Of a DNA stretch of 64,000 bases, positions 61,635 to 64,000 are shown piece by piece. Position 1 is the stretch's first letter; every line of letters begins with the position of its first letter. The notes under the pieces were generated by a model, which was not told where the DNA came from, did no database searches, and saw only the letters and a program-made list of their open reading frames with translations. Origin of the DNA: G963665545 sp963665545 (GTDB taxonomy: Bacteria; Pseudomonadota; Gammaproteobacteria; Xanthomonadales; SZUA-36); NCBI GenBank assembly GCA_963665545.2, contig CAXXKZ010000004.1, positions 682,001-746,000 on the forward strand. Direction: 5' to 3'. The translations under genes were made by a program, and so were the position numbers.

Positions 61635-62813
61635 TCAATGGGGCGTGAAAAAAGACACTACATCCTCCTTTGCGGCCATGCCGTTCGCGTAGCCTAAACG
61701 GATCAGCTCGCTGCAATAGGCTTCATCGAACAGCAGGTAACTCAGCATTCGCCAATCTGTGCCCCAGCCCCCCAGGCTGCCAAGCAAAATGCGTACCGCA
61801 GTTGGCACACGGTCAGCGTACTCGCGTGTAAGGTCACGCAAGTCCTTGCTGGGTCGAATCACCAGTGTGTCAATATTTTTCAGACCCGAAGCTGCTCTTT
61901 GCTGCGGGCTCATCAGCGAAAGCGTACGGTTTATCCGACGAAGCCGCTGCAGATCTGAATTCGTTGTGTCCATGAAAATCGTATCGAGCAGGTAACCACC
62001 GATCTGCCCCAGCGAAGGATAAGGAACGGGTTCGGTAGGCCGCGGGTCCGGGCTTTCGTCACGGGTGGCAATCACCAAAAGGCGGTCTGCCCCCAAATGG
62101 ATGGCCGGGCTCAGGGGCGCAATCATGCGCATGCCACCATCACCGAAAAATTCGTTGCCGATGCGTTCTGCCGGGAAAAGTAAGGGCAGAGCTGCCGAAG
62201 CCAGAAGGTGCTCAACTGCGATCTGGGCGGGCTGGCCAACGCGGCGTGTCCTCACCCAGGCGGTGACTGATGGATCAGCCTGAAAAAAACTGATTGCCGC
62301 TGCGCAGGTGTAGCCCGAGGCCGTCACGGCCACGCCCCGTAGCGCACCTTGATCAATCGCCTCCTGGATGCCTCCAAGCTGCAGGTTATTTTCAAGAAAC
62401 TGACGCAAAGGCCGATTGTTGAGAAGCGCTTTGGGGTTGCGCAGCAAACGTCCACCGGACAGCAGTGACAACGCCCAATGCAGGCCGGAACGCATGACTG
62501 TGAACGCGTCAGTCCGGTAAATGCGTTCGCAATACATGCTTGACCAGAATTGCACCAGCCGCTCGATGCCCTTGGCAAATTCGTGCGCATGGCTGGCAAT
62601 CACCGCTGCGTTGATGGCGCCGGCTGAGGTACCACATATCACCCCAAACGGACCGAATTTGTCTGACTCGTGAGTCTGCAGAATTTCATCTATGGCCTGC
62701 AGCACACCGACCTGAAATGCGGCCCTGGCGCCACCTCCAGGCAATATCAGTGCGGTTCCTGCCCGATTCGGCTGGAGCGGTGGCGTATGGGCGCTATCTG
62801 GCGCAGTATTCAT
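61635..62813 (-). CDS. Patatin-like phospholipase
   Basis: The 392-residue lipid acyl hydrolase has the oxyanion motif LILPGGGARAAFQVGVLQAI, the nucleophile elbow ICGTSAGAINAAVIASHA and the catalytic Asp in FFGDGGMRMIAPLSPAIHLG, a Ser-Asp dyad. No signal peptide is seen, so a cytoplasmic or peripheral location is likely. ATG 62813 places the oxyanion motif about 25 residues in. It is convergent with fadE, with eight bases between stops. Release of fatty acids from lipids for beta-oxidation is a reasonable but unproven role. Confidence 0.9.
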   Translation of the reverse strand: MNTAPDSAHTPPLQPNRAGTALILPGGGARAAFQVGVLQAIDEILQTHESDKFGPFGVICGTSAGAINAAVIASHAHEFAKGIERLVQFWSSMYCERIYRTDAFTVMRSGLHWALSLLSGGRLLRNPKALLNNRPLRQFLENNLQLGGIQEAIDQGALRGVAVTASGYTCAAAISFFQADPSVTAWVRTRRVGQPAQIAVEHLLASAALPLLFPAERIGNEFFGDGGMRMIAPLSPAIHLGADRLLVIATRDESPDPRPTEPVPYPSLGQIGGYLLDTIFMDTTNSDLQRLRRINRTLSLMSPQQRAASGLKNIDTLVIRPSKDLRDLTREYADRVPTAVRILLGSLGGWGTDWRMLSYLLFDEAYCSELIRLGYANGMAAKEDVVSFFTPH

Positions 62814-62955
62814 GCGGTATCGAGCGAACAAGGGTCAGTAGCCATTATGCCATGCACGAACATCTACCTCCTCGCAGCGGCATTTTTGGCCCGCTGCACA
62901 ACGTCGCTGCTGGTTTCGATAATGTGTCGAAATTTCGGATTCTTATGCGAGGGAA

Positions 62956-62983
62956 TTCAAGTTCATTCTCGCGGTGCTATACT
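62956..62983 (+). promoter_or_regulatory. Possible promoter for the MoxR gene
   Basis: TTCAAG (62956-62961) and TATACT (62978-62983) are spaced 16 bases apart, about 75 bases before the MoxR start. The -10 is good and the -35 weak. Confidence 0.4.
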
Positions 62984-63057
62984 GTCTTGAGGACCCGCCC
63001 TGAGCATTCTGAAGTTGGGGGCTGTAAAATCGCATGGATTCGATAAGGGGAAGACCT

Positions 63058-64000
63058 GTGAAGGGAAGTACGATTGATTCGATACCGTTGGCTGCGGAGC
63101 CTCTCAGGAGTACCGATGGCGCAGCCCGTCATGGGCGTTTGCTTGAGGCAGTTGCTACAGTCAACAAGATTCTGCTGGGAAAGGAAGAGCAGATCAGACT
63201 GGCATTCTGCTGCCTGCTTTCTCGCGGTCATCTACTGATTGAAGATGTACCCGGTGTGGGCAAAACCACCCTGGCGCATGCCATGGCACGAATTCTCGAC
63301 TGTGAATATCAACGCATCCAGTTCACCAGCGACCTGTTGCCGGCCGATATTCTCGGTGTGTCCATCTATAAACGTGGCACCGAAACATTTGAATTTCATC
63401 CCGGCCCGATATTCACGCAGGTGTTACTTGCTGACGAGGTTAACCGAGCGACACCCAAGACCCAAAGCGCTTTGCTGGAGGGCATGGGCGAGGGCCAGAT
63501 CACCATCGATACTGAAACTCATCCGCTACCGCAGCCGTTTTTTGTGGTGGCCACTCAAAACCCGCTGGATCTCGTCGGAACCTTTCCTTTGCCGGAATCT
63601 CAGCTCGATCGATTTCTACTCAGTTTCTCCCTGGGCTATCCCAATGAGGCTGCAGAAAGAGAATTACTCACCTCGCGTGACCGCGCTTTGATGCTGGAGG
63701 ATACCCGGCCACTGTTGAGCCCACAGGACCTGATGAATCTCCAACGTGACAGCGACGCCATTCACGTCAGCGACGGGTTGCTCGATTACGTGCAGGCCCT
63801 GTTGGCGGAAACGAGGGACGAGCAGTGGTTTGAAGCAGGTCTTTCGCCACGTGCCGGCCTGGCGCTGTTGCGCGCAAGCCGGGCCCTTGCTTTTCTGGAC
63901 AAGCGCGCTTTCGTGTTGCCCGAGGATGTCAAAACTGTATTCCCATCGCTGGCCCGGCACCGGCTGAGCCCTTCTTCGGGCCTGGGTTACTCACCAGATG
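63058..64000 (+). CDS. MoxR-family AAA+ ATPase, runs off right edge
   Basis: The frame stays open to the last base (314 codons). It has Walker A LIEDVPGVGKTTLAHAMARIL, Walker B QVLLADEVNRATPKTQSALLEGM, sensor FFVVATQNPLDLVGTFPLPESQLDRF and the C-terminal lid SPRAGLALLRASRALAFLDKR, the MoxR pattern. MoxR ATPases usually precede DUF58 and von Willebrand-type proteins and act as chaperones in protein maturation; such neighbours may lie beyond the window. GTG 63058 has AAGGGG upstream; ATG 63034 in the same frame is the alternative. Confidence 0.92.
   Translation, partial: MKGSTIDSIPLAAEPLRSTDGAARHGRLLEAVATVNKILLGKEEQIRLAFCCLLSRGHLLIEDVPGVGKTTLAHAMARILDCEYQRIQFTSDLLPADILGVSIYKRGTETFEFHPGPIFTQVLLADEVNRATPKTQSALLEGMGEGQITIDTETHPLPQPFFVVATQNPLDLVGTFPLPESQLDRFLLSFSLGYPNEAAERELLTSRDRALMLEDTRPLLSPQDLMNLQRDSDAIHVSDGLLDYVQALLAETRDEQWFEAGLSPRAGLALLRASRALAFLDKRAFVLPEDVKTVFPSLARHRLSPSSGLGYSPD

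Overview
The window looks like a chromosomal segment of a free-living gammaproteobacterium with moderately high GC. Markers that point there are hflD next to mnmA, rodZ, bamB/yfgM, a FadE-type acyl-CoA dehydrogenase, and the orders plsX-fabH-fabD-fabG-acpP-fabF-pabB-pabC-mltG-tmk-holB-pilZ and ndk-rlmN-pilF-rodZ-hisS-yfgM-bamB-der. No closer placement can be supported from sequence alone.

Layout. 1-5 kb: icd, a small membrane protein behind a sigma-54-type promoter, a MAPEG protein, a broken GFA-family gene, ung and a TrxR-like ferredoxin-NADP reductase. 5-11.2 kb: an accessory minus-strand cluster of a giant YidC/Oxa1-like plus sulfatase/PEtN-transferase-like fusion gene, a Tat-exported M19 dipeptidase and a CmoB-like methyltransferase. 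The fusion gene is split by an IS256-family element whose removal restores one 981-codon frame. 11.3-19 kb: tRNA-Gly, infA, clpA/clpS, mnmA/hflD and acnA. 19-25 kb: a decayed lhr helicase gene carrying an IS1182-type element. 25-32 kb: a GCS2-CBS fusion, fadD, dinB and a class V aminotransferase. 32-44 kb: the fatty-acid synthesis, folate and cell-wall operons, then maf. 44-49 kb: fadJ/fadI-like beta-oxidation genes, PPK2 and a glutathione peroxidase bounded by long inverted repeats. 49.4-49.8 kb: hairpin-rich non-coding DNA. 49.8-59 kb: rhodanese-ThiF, der, bamB, yfgM, hisS, rodZ, pilF, rlmN and ndk. 59-64 kb: fadE, a patatin-like lipase and a MoxR ATPase running off the right end.

How the genes work together. 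One block builds fatty acids (plsX to fabF). Dispersed genes degrade them (fadD, fadJ/fadI-like, fadE), which suggests a lipid-using heterotroph with a full TCA cycle (icd, acnA). The most unusual content is the YidC-sulfatase fusion and its operon partners, a candidate envelope-modifying system that is interrupted in this isolate.

Caution. Several conserved genes, including the normally essential infA, carry single-base indels, often in short homopolymers (infA, pilZ, yceD, pilF start, possibly hflD start, lhr twice, the IS1182 transposase). This pattern fits residual assembly error at least as well as real mutation, so frames around those points should be checked against raw reads.
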